This document shows positions 7,685 to 18,553 of a stretch of DNA of 64,000 nucleotides, piece by piece; the first letter of the stretch is position 1, and each line of letters starts with the position of its first letter. Source of the DNA: Dongia_A sp039808885 (GTDB lineage: Bacteria; Pseudomonadota; Alphaproteobacteria; Dongiales; Dongiaceae); the NCBI GenBank assembly GCA_039808885.1, contig JBDHTX010000018.1, forward strand, positions 1 through 64,000. Reading direction: 5' to 3'. A program made the position numbers and the translations under genes. Below the pieces are notes generated by a model, which had not been told where the DNA came from, searched no databases, and was given only the letters and a program-made list of their open reading frames with translations.

Positions 7685-8182
7685 ATGGTCCAGGAAGAGA
7701 AGCTTTCGGTCCTCTATGACTCGGCGGAGCAGGTGCGCTCGCGCGGCATCGCCGATCTGCGCGACTACTGGCAATCCAGGCTGCGCGGCCGGAAGATGCC
7801 GCATCCCGACGACATCGACCTCAAGGAGATCGCCGCGCTGCTGCCCGGCCTGATCATCACCGAATATGTCGGCGCGTCGGCGCGCGTGCGCTACCGCCTG
7901 GTCGGCGCCATCCATGCGCATTACAGCGCCAGCGATTTCACCGGCCGCTACCTCGACGAGATGGCCTGGTCCGAGATGCCCTTCGTCGCCCGCGTGCACG
8001 AGACCCTGCGCCGGACCAAGGCGCCGGTCTATGGCAGCTATCAATGGGACTTCCGCGACCATCTGCCGGGCTACAGCGAATTCGGCTTCTTCCCGCTGTC
8101 GCGGGACGGGCAGACCGTCACCGACGGCATCGGCTTCGACGATTGCTCCGAGTTCGAGCAGGTGCTGGACCGCGCCCGCTAG
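7685..8182 (+). CDS. PAS_5 domain protein
   Basis: A 165-residue protein covering a single PAS_5-type sensory domain and little else. The recognisable blocks are LRDYWQSRLRGRKMPHPDDI, then a hydrophobic LIITEYVGASARVRYRLVG strand, then DFTGRYLDEM, and APVYGSYQWDFRDHLPGYSE. A second protein of the same type is encoded at 49061-49612. Such proteins are common in alphaproteobacteria, often in many copies, and their ligands are unknown. An upstream TTG at 7664 is also in frame; ATG 7685 is preferred. The TAG stop is part of the CTAG target duplication of the mobile element that follows. Confidence 0.8.
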   Translation: MVQEEKLSVLYDSAEQVRSRGIADLRDYWQSRLRGRKMPHPDDIDLKEIAALLPGLIITEYVGASARVRYRLVGAIHAHYSASDFTGRYLDEMAWSEMPFVARVHETLRRTKAPVYGSYQWDFRDHLPGYSEFGFFPLSRDGQTVTDGIGFDDCSEFEQVLDRAR

Positions 8183-8292
8183 GGTCTGTACTCAATTGCA
8201 ACTAACATATTGAAAATGAATCAATCTGATTCCTGTAGCGATGAGTCGACAGTGAGTCAGATCAACGAGTTGGCGTCTATTGAGTCCAGACC
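8183..8292. mobile_element. 110-bp MITE with terminal inverted repeats and CTAG target duplication
   Basis: The ends read GGTCTGTACTCAAT and, on the other strand, GGTCTGGACTCAAT, so the inverted repeats differ at one position over 14 bases. CTAG flanks both sides (8179-8182 and 8293-8296). The inside is far more AT-rich than its surroundings and encodes nothing. CTAG duplications and GGGTC-like ends fit non-autonomous elements moved by IS5-family (IS427-group) transposases. The insertion sits exactly at the stop codon of the PAS gene. Confidence 0.85.
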
Positions 8293-8296
8293 CTAG

Positions 8297-8585
8297 GCCC
8301 CGGCGGGCATCGCCGGTCACCCCGCCCGCCGGCCCGCCCGGGGATCGGCCGCGGCCCGGTATTCCTTCGACAATGCCGGCGCTCCGATCGGCTGCCGGCA
8401 AGCGGCAATCGGCCGCAACCCGCGCATTTTCAGTGGCTTGTCACCCAAGGGTCAGGTTTGTAGGCTTAGAAGACTAGACACGGCCGCCGTCCGGGACCGC
8501 TTGGGTAAGGTCAGGGGCGCGGTTCGCGGGCAGGCGAGGCGCCGGGAGCGGGCGCAGCTCGCCTTTTGCATTGGAGAGGGTTCAC
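8297..8585. other. Non-coding stretch between the MITE and the oxygenase gene
   Basis: No gene is evident. The first part is very GC-rich. A possible promoter for the oxygenase is TTGTCA near 8439 with TAGGCT 17 bases later, which is weak. GAGAGGG just before 8586 is the ribosome-binding site of the downstream gene. Confidence 0.4.
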
Positions 8586-9482
8586 ATGGCTGCTGTCGCT
8601 GTCGACTATCGTGACTATCTGCCGCTGGTCCGGCAGTTGGAGCAGCAGGGCTATCTCCGCATTCCGATCGCCGAGCAGACGCGCCAGACGCTGGACCGCT
8701 GCTTCGATCTCGCCAACCACTATTTCGCGCAATCGCCGGCGGAGAAGCAGCGTTTCGCCCGCCCCGAGATCGTCGAGGGCTATCGCGAACTGGGCCCGGA
8801 ATATTCCCAGGTGCCGGAGCGGCCGGACCTGACCGAATCCTTTTCCGCCTGGAACCGCAACCGCGAGCGGAGCGACCTTGAGGGCTGGGCCGCGGCCTGC
8901 CCGTTCCACGCGGCGTTGCGCGCGGCCGGCGATTCGCTGGAGGTGATCACCCGGGCCATGTTCAAGGCGATGGCCGAGACGTGGTCACCGGGCGCGCCGG
9001 AGCTGCGCTTCTATCGCGGCACCTATGTGCAGCTGAACTACTACGAGCCGGCCCGGCACAGCCGCGAGTTGCTGCAGGATTCGCACGAGGACGGCCACCT
9101 GATCACCGTGCTGCGCAGCAACGCGCCGGGCCTCGAGCTCGACCTGCCGGGCGGCGTCCTGCCGATCGAGACCAACGGCAACGACCTGGTGATGATGCCG
9201 GGCGCGCTGCTGTCCCTGATGACCGGCAACAAGATCAAGCCGTGCTATCATCAGGTGCGCAACAACCACCGCACCACGCCGCGCTGCTCGATGATGTATT
9301 TCGTCAATCCGGAGATCGACCAGGTGCTGAAGCCCTGGATCAGCAACGAGACCAATGCCGGCATCGACATCATCGAGCGCGCCAACGCGGCGCCGAAGCA
9401 GTTCGGCATGCCGACCCTGGAAGACAGCCTGACCGGCCACGCCGAGACCCGCGCCCACAGCTTCGCCGGCGCGGCGCAATAG
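8586..9482 (+). CDS. 2-oxoglutarate-Fe(II) oxygenase, isopenicillin N synthase-like
   Basis: A 298-residue non-haem iron oxygenase. The iron ligands are His167 and Asp169 in DSHEDGHLITV and the distal His222 in CYHQVRNN. The co-substrate RxS pair is R233 and S235 in TPRCSMMYF. The N-terminal DIOX_N-like domain (GYLRIPI, then PAEKQRFARPE, then GYRELG) is intact. Enzymes of this family hydroxylate or cyclise small molecules; the substrate cannot be predicted here. The start at 8586 follows GAGAGGG at a normal distance. The stop codon lies inside the first copy of a 36-bp tandem repeat. Confidence 0.88.
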   Translation: MAAVAVDYRDYLPLVRQLEQQGYLRIPIAEQTRQTLDRCFDLANHYFAQSPAEKQRFARPEIVEGYRELGPEYSQVPERPDLTESFSAWNRNRERSDLEGWAAACPFHAALRAAGDSLEVITRAMFKAMAETWSPGAPELRFYRGTYVQLNYYEPARHSRELLQDSHEDGHLITVLRSNAPGLELDLPGGVLPIETNGNDLVMMPGALLSLMTGNKIKPCYHQVRNNHRTTPRCSMMYFVNPEIDQVLKPWISNETNAGIDIIERANAAPKQFGMPTLEDSLTGHAETRAHSFAGAAQ

Positions 9483-9612
9483 CGCCGCGCACGACTTCCT
9501 CCCTGGGCGGCGCAATAGCGCCGCGCACGACTTCCTCCCTGGGCGGCGCAATAGCGCCGCGCGCGACCTCCTCCTGGGCGACGCAACAGCTTCGTGCGCA
9601 ATTTCTCCCGGG
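9471..9612. repeat. 36-bp tandem repeat spanning the oxygenase stop codon, with hairpins
   Basis: Copies at 9471-9506 and 9507-9542 are identical, 9543-9577 is slightly changed, and 9578-9612 is decayed. Each good copy carries GGCGCAATAGCGCC, a perfect 5-bp-stem hairpin with an AATA loop, and each carries an in-frame TAG. The array sits between two convergent genes and could act as a multi-hairpin transcription barrier. Confidence 0.85.
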
Positions 9613-9646
9613 CGGCGCTCGCCGCGTCCGCTCGGGCGGTTCCCGT

Positions 9647-11491
9647 TCAGATCATGTGACGGTCGCGCAGCCGCGCCGCGTCGAGGGCGCGGCGGATCTG
9701 CGGGCCGAGCGGGCTGAGGCCGATCGGCTGCGCATGCACCCGCTGCAGGAAATGCACGTCGGGATAGGAATTGCCCTCGAGGATCACCGGCCCGGCCGGC
9801 GTCAGCGCGATGTCCCAGCCCACCAGCATGCGGTCGGCGAAGACGCGCTGCGCCTGCTCGGCCAGAGCGCGAATCCGCGGCCAGTCCGGCAGCAGCCGGC
9901 CCACGACCTGCGCGCCGGTCACCGGGTGGCGATCGCTCCAGCAGCCCGGCCACAAATCCTTGTCGTTGCACATGCGCCCCAGCCGCCCGCTCGCCAGGTC
10001 GATGATGGCCGCGTGCTCGCGCTTGCTGTGCCAGCGCGGCTCCAGCTTCGAGATCACCCGCAGCATCGCGTGGGTGGTGAGCGGCGCGCCGCTTTCGTCC
10101 GTGCTGGTGATGACGCGCAGCGCGATCAGCGACTGCTCCGCCAGGTCGGCGATCGCCGGATGATTGGTCAGCATCTCCTGCAGCAGCATGTCGCGCTTCA
10201 GCGACGCGCGCCGCAGGTGATCGAACAGCGCGTCGCGGCCCCAGATCGCCCCCTGCTTGGTGCGCCAGGTGAGCGGCGCCACGCGCTGCAGCCACAATGA
10301 GCTGCGCGCGCCGCGCCATTGCCGCGGCTTGATGAACAGGTCGCGGTCGAGCGCCGCCTCGTCCGCCGCCTCCAGCCAGCCCAGCACGCCGGCGCTGGCG
10401 TGAATCAGGATTCGCGGCGTCGGCAGGCCGTGGCTACGGCAGCAGGCATGGAAGGCCAGCTTGTCGCCGAGATTGACCCGCGCGCCATGCGGCTTCGGCT
10501 GCAGCTTGTGCAGGCGGCGCAGCAGGCCGTTGCCGATCTCGAAGCGGCTCAGCGCGTGATCCGCCCAGTGGCGCCGCTCCGGCCGGTAGAGCTCCAGCGT
10601 CTGATACACGATGGGATCGATGCCCTCGCCCCAGCCGAGACGCAGCATGTCGATCGCCTGCAGCGGCAACGGCCGGCCGGCTGCCGCGATGGCGCGGCCG
10701 AAGCGCCACAGGCACCACAGCGTGCGGACCAGGAACATGCTTGGCCGCACCGCCTCGACATAGAAGCGCGCGGTGAAGCGGCCGCGCAGCGTGCCGCGCC
10801 GCACATAGCGGCGCAGGTCCTGCCGCGCGCGCCGGCCGAGCGGGCCATCCAGGCGATATTCGGCCGGCTGGTCGGGCGTCGCGCCGGCCGTGCCGATCCC
10901 CGTTAAGCCATCCGGCCCGCTTTCGAGGCGGATGGCGCGCAGCACGAAGATGGCGGCGCCGGCGACATAGAGCTGCAGCGACAGGAACGTCGACAGGTCC
11001 TGGATCGCCTCGACCACGTCGGGGCCGAGGCGCGCCGCGAGACTTCCGGTCTCGCCGACGTCGACCAGCGTGGAAAACACCTGCAGCGCGAAGCCGGCCC
11101 AGACCAGGCGCCGCACCAAGGCCGGGAAATGCTCCAGCCGGGTGACGAACCAGAGCGCCGTCAGGGTGGCGAGCAGGAACAGACAATCGTTGAGGTTGTC
11201 GATGCCGAGCCGGGTCTCGATGCGCTCGGTCCACGGGCCGCCGAAGGCGGCGATGCTGGCGATGCCGAGCAGCAGCAGCGCGAACTGCCACAGCCGGCGC
11301 GCCGTCCGGCTGGGCGCGCCGAGGGCGAGCCGCACGCCGACCAGGGCCACGCCGACCAGCCCGACGATTCCGGCCAGGCTGTCCACCGCCCAATCGGCCG
11401 CCGGCGAATGCAGGGCGGCGAGCAGGACCGCCAGCACCGTGGTGGCGCCGAAGACGGCGAGCGCGCGCTGGTTGGGCAGGGCTGTCTTCAT
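9647..11491 (-). CDS. Membrane protein fused to a sugar-transfer-associated ATP-grasp domain
   Basis: A 614-residue protein. Residues 1 to about 190 hold roughly six hydrophobic segments (VFGATTVLAVLLAAL, GLVGVALVGVRLAL, FALLLLGIASIAAF and others). After a linker, residues from about 225 form an ATP-grasp domain of the sugar-transfer-associated type. It includes NLGDKLAFHACC, LDRDLFIKPRQWRG, LLQEMLTNHPAIADLAEQS, ISKLEPRW, HPVTGAQV and the metal-binding PVILEGNSYPD. Proteins of this ATP-grasp group sit in cell-surface polysaccharide loci and are thought to ligate or amidate a sugar-linked substrate. The gene at 61368-62702 encodes a relative without the membrane part. Four out-of-frame ATGs precede the start. 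Confidence 0.8.
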   Translation of the reverse strand: MKTALPNQRALAVFGATTVLAVLLAALHSPAADWAVDSLAGIVGLVGVALVGVRLALGAPSRTARRLWQFALLLLGIASIAAFGGPWTERIETRLGIDNLNDCLFLLATLTALWFVTRLEHFPALVRRLVWAGFALQVFSTLVDVGETGSLAARLGPDVVEAIQDLSTFLSLQLYVAGAAIFVLRAIRLESGPDGLTGIGTAGATPDQPAEYRLDGPLGRRARQDLRRYVRRGTLRGRFTARFYVEAVRPSMFLVRTLWCLWRFGRAIAAAGRPLPLQAIDMLRLGWGEGIDPIVYQTLELYRPERRHWADHALSRFEIGNGLLRRLHKLQPKPHGARVNLGDKLAFHACCRSHGLPTPRILIHASAGVLGWLEAADEAALDRDLFIKPRQWRGARSSLWLQRVAPLTWRTKQGAIWGRDALFDHLRRASLKRDMLLQEMLTNHPAIADLAEQSLIALRVITSTDESGAPLTTHAMLRVISKLEPRWHSKREHAAIIDLASGRLGRMCNDKDLWPGCWSDRHPVTGAQVVGRLLPDWPRIRALAEQAQRVFADRMLVGWDIALTPAGPVILEGNSYPDVHFLQRVHAQPIGLSPLGPQIRRALDAARLRDRHMI

Positions 11492-11868
11492 GGCGGGGTC
11501 GTCTTCATGCCGGAGGGAGCTTCATCGCGGGAAATCTTCATGGTCTGGTCATGGTGCTGCGCCCCGAGCCGATATCGGTGCGCCAGCGCCGGACGGGGCA
11601 TACCGCGCCGTCCATCCCAAGTTTCCCGGCCGTTTCGGTCATCGCGGGACCCTTTGCGCCGGGCGCGCCCGCGGCGGAGTTCTCCTTGGCGAGGTTCCCC
11701 TTGGCGAGGTTCCCCGTGGTGAAGTTCCTGGGCGCTGCGTCCGGCCGGTCCCTGTGTCCGCCCCCGCGGCAATCCGATGCGGCGCATTAGGCCCCGGGTC
11801 GCTGACGCGACGCTGACGACGGGTCGCGAACGCGTCGCGCCGGGCGGCGGGAGGCGCTACCATGGCGC
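11492..11868. other. Intergenic region with ATG array and 15-bp repeats
   Basis: No convincing gene. Minus-strand ATGs occur at 11508, 11525, 11541 and 11552 in units of about 17 bp, leading into the ATP-grasp start. Bases 11679-11723 hold three imperfect 15-bp direct repeats of GTTCCCCTTGGCGAG. GGGAGG near 11848 precedes the DUF2252 gene. Confidence 0.6.
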
Positions 11869-13098
11869 ATGCCGAGTCGCACCAACCCGCTGCGGGCGAT
11901 CGAAAGCTTCAACCGCGGCCGCCTGCCCAGCCTGCTGGCGCTGAAATACCGCAAGATGGCGGCGACCCCGTTCGGCTATTTCCGCGGCACCAATCACCTG
12001 TTCCACACCGCCTGGCCGGGCCAGGCCTGGCTCGAGCGCATGCCGGCGGTGTGGCTCAACGGCGACCTGCACCTGGAGAATTTCGGCACCTATCGCGGCG
12101 ACAACCGGCTGGTCTATTTCGACGTCGGCGATTTCGACGACGGCTGCCTGGGCCCGGCGGGGCGCGACCTGGCGCGCTTCCTGGTCGGCCTGTCGCTGGT
12201 CGCGCGCGAGCTCGGCCTCGGCCGCAGCGAGGGCGCGCTCGCCCGCATCTTCCTGGCCGCCTATCGCGGCGCGCTGGCCGGCGGCAAGGCGCGCTGGATC
12301 GAGCGGCGCACCGCGACCGGCCTCATCGGCATGCTGCTGAAGGATCTCGAGCGCCGCACCCAGGCCGACCTGCTGCTGAAACGCACGCTGGTGAAGAAGC
12401 GCGGCCGCCGCCTGCGCGAGGACACCGGCAAGGCGCTGAAGCTGCCCAAGGCGGAGCGCGAAAGGGTCATCGCCTTCATGGAGCGCTTCGCCCGCCACCG
12501 CGCCGATCCGGATTTCTTCACCGTGCTCGACGTGGCCCAGCGCGTGGCCGGCGTCGGCGCGCTCGGGCTGCCGCGCTACGTGGTGCTGATCCGCGGCAGC
12601 GGCCGGCCCGACGGCGCCGCGCTGGTCGACCTCAAATGCCAGACCGGCTCCACCCTGCTGCCGCTGATGCGCCAGCACCAGATGCGCTTCGCCAGCGAGG
12701 CCGAGCGCGTGGTCGAGATCGAGAACCGCATGCAGGCGGTCGGCCCCGCCTTCCTCGCCGCGGTCAGGATCGGCGGCCGCGCCTTCACCCTGCGCGAGCT
12801 GCAGCCCAGCGCCGACAAGCTCGACCTCGAGGCGGCGCAGCCCGATGCCGCCGAGCTCGAGGCGGTGGTGTGGTCGATGGGCGAGCTGACCGCCTGGGCG
12901 CAGCTGCGCTCGGCCGGACGCGACGGCTCGGCCAGCATCGACGACCTCATCGCATTTGCGAAAAATGCCGACCCGTTCAACCGCCTCGCCGCGCTGTCGC
13001 GCGACTGGGCGCGCCAGATCGAGCGCGACTGGCGCGATTTCCGCGCCTCGCCGCTGGCGAGTTGGGCGTCACGCAACGCGCCATTTTCGTACGATTGA
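11869..13098 (+). CDS. DUF2252 family protein
   Basis: A 409-residue DUF2252 protein. The family has a kinase-like fold and is seen here by FGYFRGTNHLFHTAW, then GDLHLENFGTY (residues 65-75) and FDVGDFDDGCLGPAGRDLAR (84-103). The last two resemble the catalytic and metal-binding loops of aminoglycoside-phosphotransferase-like proteins. Later blocks include GSTLLPLM and FTLRELQPSADKLDL. No substrate is known for the family. ATG 11869 is used; the overlapping ATG at 11862 lies in another frame. It converges on the pentapeptide-repeat gene with a 29-base gap. Confidence 0.85.
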   Translation: MPSRTNPLRAIESFNRGRLPSLLALKYRKMAATPFGYFRGTNHLFHTAWPGQAWLERMPAVWLNGDLHLENFGTYRGDNRLVYFDVGDFDDGCLGPAGRDLARFLVGLSLVARELGLGRSEGALARIFLAAYRGALAGGKARWIERRTATGLIGMLLKDLERRTQADLLLKRTLVKKRGRRLREDTGKALKLPKAERERVIAFMERFARHRADPDFFTVLDVAQRVAGVGALGLPRYVVLIRGSGRPDGAALVDLKCQTGSTLLPLMRQHQMRFASEAERVVEIENRMQAVGPAFLAAVRIGGRAFTLRELQPSADKLDLEAAQPDAAELEAVVWSMGELTAWAQLRSAGRDGSASIDDLIAFAKNADPFNRLAALSRDWARQIERDWRDFRASPLASWASRNAPFSYD

Positions 13099-13127
13099 CA
13101 GCGCTCCGGTGTGGACTGGCCGGCACG

Positions 13128-15248
13128 TCAATCCAGACCGAAAGCGTCCCGCACCTCTTCCGTAAGATACAGATCCGCGAGGCCCGAGCAGTGAAACGGC
13201 CTGCCGTCTTTCACGGCCTGCTCGTGTTCCTTGATGGCGGCGGCGAAGACGGCCATGATCTTGCGCGTCGCCTCCACGTTTGCCTGCTCTCCCTTCCCCG
13301 CAAAGTATTGCTGGGCGTCCGTCAGCCACCGCACCATACCGCCGCCGATCCGCGAATCGCTGCAGGCCAGGTTCCCGAGACCAACGGCGATTTCATCGAT
13401 TTTCTGGGGCGTAGCGCGTGTTTCCTCATCGACGACAGCATCGACGATCTCCGGAACGGTCCCTTGCGTGAGCGCCAGGTATCCGTATGTCGCCGCGCTC
13501 ATGCTGCTGTCGGCTATCGTGGCACGGTCGACGGTGGCATCGGAGACCCACACCCCGTCCAGCGTCAATGCTTCTCCGGTAGTGCGCGAGAGGTCGGCAC
13601 CCCGCAATGAGGCTCCGCTCAGGTCGACCCGTGTCAGCTGGGCGCAGTCGAGGTCAGCGTCCGCCAGGGTGACGCCTTGCAGATTCGCATCGATAAGGCT
13701 CGCCTGTCGCAGCGTCGCGCCGGTGAGGTCCGCGCCCGACATATCGGCCCAGCTGAGATCCGACCGATTGAGCGCCGTCTTGACCAGTTGCGCGTCGACC
13801 ATGTCCGTGCCCTGCAAATGCGTGTTGCGCATCGAGGCCTCGCCCAGGTCAACCCGCTCCAGCGAGGCATCCTGCAGATAGGCGTCGTCCAGCATCGCCC
13901 CGTTCAGCGCCGCTCCATCGAGCCATGCCCACTGCAGTTTGGCTTCTTCGAGGTTGGCGCCTTGCAGTTGCGCGTTCACGAGATCGACGCCGTAGAAGAC
14001 GGCATCCTTGAAATCGGCAAAGCGGAAGCTGCGGCCCCTCAGGCGCAAGCCGACGGCGCGCAGCTGTGTCTGGCGCAGGCGGAACTGGAATTCTTCGGTT
14101 TCGGCGTTCGGCATCGCCGCAGCCCTTGCCGCCTCGTCCGGACCCGCGGCCCCCGCCACCGAGTCGGGTTTTCCAGGCCGCGGTTCGCTCTGATAGAGCG
14201 GCTTGCAGCCAATGTCCTTCTTGGGGTTGGCGACTTTCCTCAGCGGTTCGCCGAGAACGACGCTTGCCTTCTGCAGATCGAGCGTGAGGGGGCCGGAGAT
14301 TTGAATTGTGTTGCTGAGGCGCAGATAGCGGCATCCCCAGTCCGCAAGTGGACAAAGGTAGGTGTCCAGCAGGTTGCAACCCTTGAAGAGTGGCCAGACA
14401 TAGACGTCCCGCCACGTCGGGATGATCATGTGGCCGTGTTCATCCCGGTCGCCGATCGAGCAGCTTCCGTCCTCGAAGGAATTGTCCCATTGCTGCGGAG
14501 TGGCGTCGCTCTTCGTATATCGGGCATAGGCATTGGATTCCACCCAGCGCACATCTCGCACCATCGCCCCGGCGCTTGGCGGATTGGCGTTCAGCGTGCC
14601 CAGGCACAACAGCACTGCCATGAGCGCGATTCCTGGGTGAAAATGCAGGATCGCCGCTCGGCGCTGGCGCATCTGCCAGAAGTACCAGATCAGGAACAAG
14701 GCATCGATCGCCAGCGCGACTTTCTGCGCAAGGATGATCGGCCAGCTTTGATAGCGAACGAAGCTGATTTGCAGGGCAAGCAGCACAAACAGCGGAATCC
14801 AGACGATGGAGATCCAGGCAATGACGCGGCGCATTCGGCTGCCTTGCCGGGTCCGGACATTCTCGCCGAGCGCATACGCCTCGACCGCCCCATGAACGCG
14901 GGCGCGCTGATGCGCCTGTTCGATCGGATCGAGGCCGGAATCGCGGAGCGTGGTGGTTAGCAGATGCCACCTGGCATCGGTCAAATCGAGCTGGATCAGC
15001 GCGCCGATATGGAAGAACACCAGGATGATCGGGGCAAAGAGATGGGCGATCGAAACCGATACGCGGACGCCAAGGGTCGGGGCCAGCTCGATCGAATCGA
15101 GCAAGATTGCCTGATCGCTGGTGCCCACGACCATCGCCGCCATGACCAGGGCGGTGAATAGCATCCCTCCGACCAGAGCGCGCGCATGGTCCGACGCGTT
15201 GTTTACCGACTGGACGAAGTGCTCGATCTTGTCTGCCGGGTCCGCCAT
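13128..15248 (-). CDS. Membrane-anchored pentapeptide-repeat protein
   Basis: A 706-residue protein. Five hydrophobic segments lie near residues 24-42, 63-84, 141-163, 174-192 and 205-220. A soluble region follows with several cysteines. From about 395 to 560 there are more than thirty A(D/N)LxG-type pentapeptides (GANLEEAKL, GADLTGATL, GASLRGADL), which form a right-handed quadrilateral helix. The C-terminal 130 residues look helical. The base composition appears less GC-rich than the neighbours, which may mean later acquisition. Function is unknown; pentapeptide proteins can mimic DNA or act as scaffolds. Confidence 0.85.
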   Translation of the reverse strand: MADPADKIEHFVQSVNNASDHARALVGGMLFTALVMAAMVVGTSDQAILLDSIELAPTLGVRVSVSIAHLFAPIILVFFHIGALIQLDLTDARWHLLTTTLRDSGLDPIEQAHQRARVHGAVEAYALGENVRTRQGSRMRRVIAWISIVWIPLFVLLALQISFVRYQSWPIILAQKVALAIDALFLIWYFWQMRQRRAAILHFHPGIALMAVLLCLGTLNANPPSAGAMVRDVRWVESNAYARYTKSDATPQQWDNSFEDGSCSIGDRDEHGHMIIPTWRDVYVWPLFKGCNLLDTYLCPLADWGCRYLRLSNTIQISGPLTLDLQKASVVLGEPLRKVANPKKDIGCKPLYQSEPRPGKPDSVAGAAGPDEAARAAAMPNAETEEFQFRLRQTQLRAVGLRLRGRSFRFADFKDAVFYGVDLVNAQLQGANLEEAKLQWAWLDGAALNGAMLDDAYLQDASLERVDLGEASMRNTHLQGTDMVDAQLVKTALNRSDLSWADMSGADLTGATLRQASLIDANLQGVTLADADLDCAQLTRVDLSGASLRGADLSRTTGEALTLDGVWVSDATVDRATIADSSMSAATYGYLALTQGTVPEIVDAVVDEETRATPQKIDEIAVGLGNLACSDSRIGGGMVRWLTDAQQYFAGKGEQANVEATRKIMAVFAAAIKEHEQAVKDGRPFHCSGLADLYLTEEVRDAFGLD

Positions 15249-15512
15249 GCTCCCGATCCGTCTTGCATCCAGTCCGTATCAATCACAACCTATGATAACA
15301 TGAATTTCCGTAAAATGCGGGCTTTACGTGTCCACGGCGGCGCCCCAGCCAATGGCCTCAAATCGTCAGATCCGGCATTGTTGATGGGCAACGCCGCGCC
15401 TGAAGCCATGACTTTTGCCGCCGAATCGGGAACAATGTCCTCGAAAGAGCTGTGGGCGGTTGGTCGGTGGGGCGACATCGGGGGATGAGCCGGCGACCGG
15501 GTTCGAGATCGC

Positions 15513-17278
<1,766 letters not shown>

Positions 17279-17282
<4 letters not shown>

Positions 17283-18487
17283 CGACGACGCCCGCACCCA
17301 TGCCGCGCCTGCTGGTGCCGTTCCTCAATCTCGGCCACGCCCTCACCCATCTCATCATGCTGATCTTCCCCACCGCGGTGCTGGCGCTGGGGCCGCAATG
17401 GAACCTCTCCTACGACCGGCTGGTGCCGGCCTCGCTCGGCGGGCTGATCGCCTATGGCGCGGGATCGCTGCCGGCCGGCTGGCTCGGCGACCGCTGGAGC
17501 CGGCGCACGCTGATGGCGCTGTTCTTCCTCGGCACCGGCGCCGGGGCGATGCTGGCCGGCCTGGCGCGCACGCCGTGGGAGATCGGCGGCGCGCTCGCCG
17601 TCGCCGGTCTGTTCGCGGCGATCTATCACCCGGTCGGGCTGTCGCTGCTGGTGGCCGACCCGGCCAGGCTCGGCCGCACGCTGGGCCTGAACGGCGTGTT
17701 CGGCAATCTCGGCATTGCCGGGGCGGCGCTGGTCACCGGATTGCTCTGCGACGCCTTCGGCTGGCGCTGGGCCTTCATCGCGCCCGGCCTGCTGTCGATC
17801 CTGGCCGGCCTCGCCTTCCTGGCCCTGGTCCCGCCGCTCCCGCGGCCCAGGCCGGCTCCCCTGGCGGCGGAGGGCCCGCGCGCGGAACAGCGTTTCCCGC
17901 TCTATCTGGCGGCGGCCCTGCTGCTGTTCATCGTCTGCGATTCGCTGGTCTTCAACGCCACCACCATCGCCCTGCCGAAGGTGGCCGAGTACCACCTGGC
18001 CGGCCTGCTCGCCAACCCCGCCGGGATCGGCGGCATCGTCTCCGCCGTCTTCGCCGTCGCCGCCCTGGCGCAGCTGTGGATCGGCCACCTGATCGACCGC
18101 GTTCCGCTGCCGCGCATCTTCCTGCCGCTGGCGGCGGCGCAGATCGCGGCCTTGCTGGCGACCGGCCTTGCCGAGGGGCCGTATTTCGTCGCCCCGGCGG
18201 TGGCCACCATGTTCATCGTCTTCGGCCTGATCCCGATCAGCGACGCGGTCATCGCCCGCAACGTCGGCGACGCTTGGCGCGCGCGCGCCTACGCCGTGGG
18301 CTATGTCGTCGCCTTCGGCGTCGGGCCGGCCGCCGTGCCGCTGATCGCCGCGCTCTACGATGCGCGGCGCGGCTTCCCGCTGCTGTTCCCGGTGCTGGCG
18401 GCGATCGCCGGCGGCACGCTGCTGGCCGCGCTGGCGGTGGCCGCACAGCAGCGCCGCGCCCTGAGCGGGGCGCAATCCGGGACCTGA
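17279..18487 (+). CDS. MFS transporter
   Basis: A 402-residue twelve-helix major facilitator protein. The loop 2-3 signature appears as GWLGDRWSRRTLMALFF. Helix-rich halves are separated by a basic, proline-rich central loop (PPLPRPRPAPLAAEGPRAEQ). The ATG overlaps the stop of the sensor kinase, so kinase and transporter are likely made together. Substrate cannot be told from sequence. Confidence 0.88.
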
Positions 18488-18553
18488 TGCGGGTTGCGCG
18501 GCGGCGCGGGTCGGGGCGCCGACGGCCTGCGCGGGCGCGGCCGCGGCCGCCGG

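Noticed and set aside
11488..11787. Minus-strand frame with GEPRQ repeats
   Set aside because: The repeats come from 15-bp DNA repeats, there is no ribosome-binding site and the frame overlaps the ATP-grasp start.
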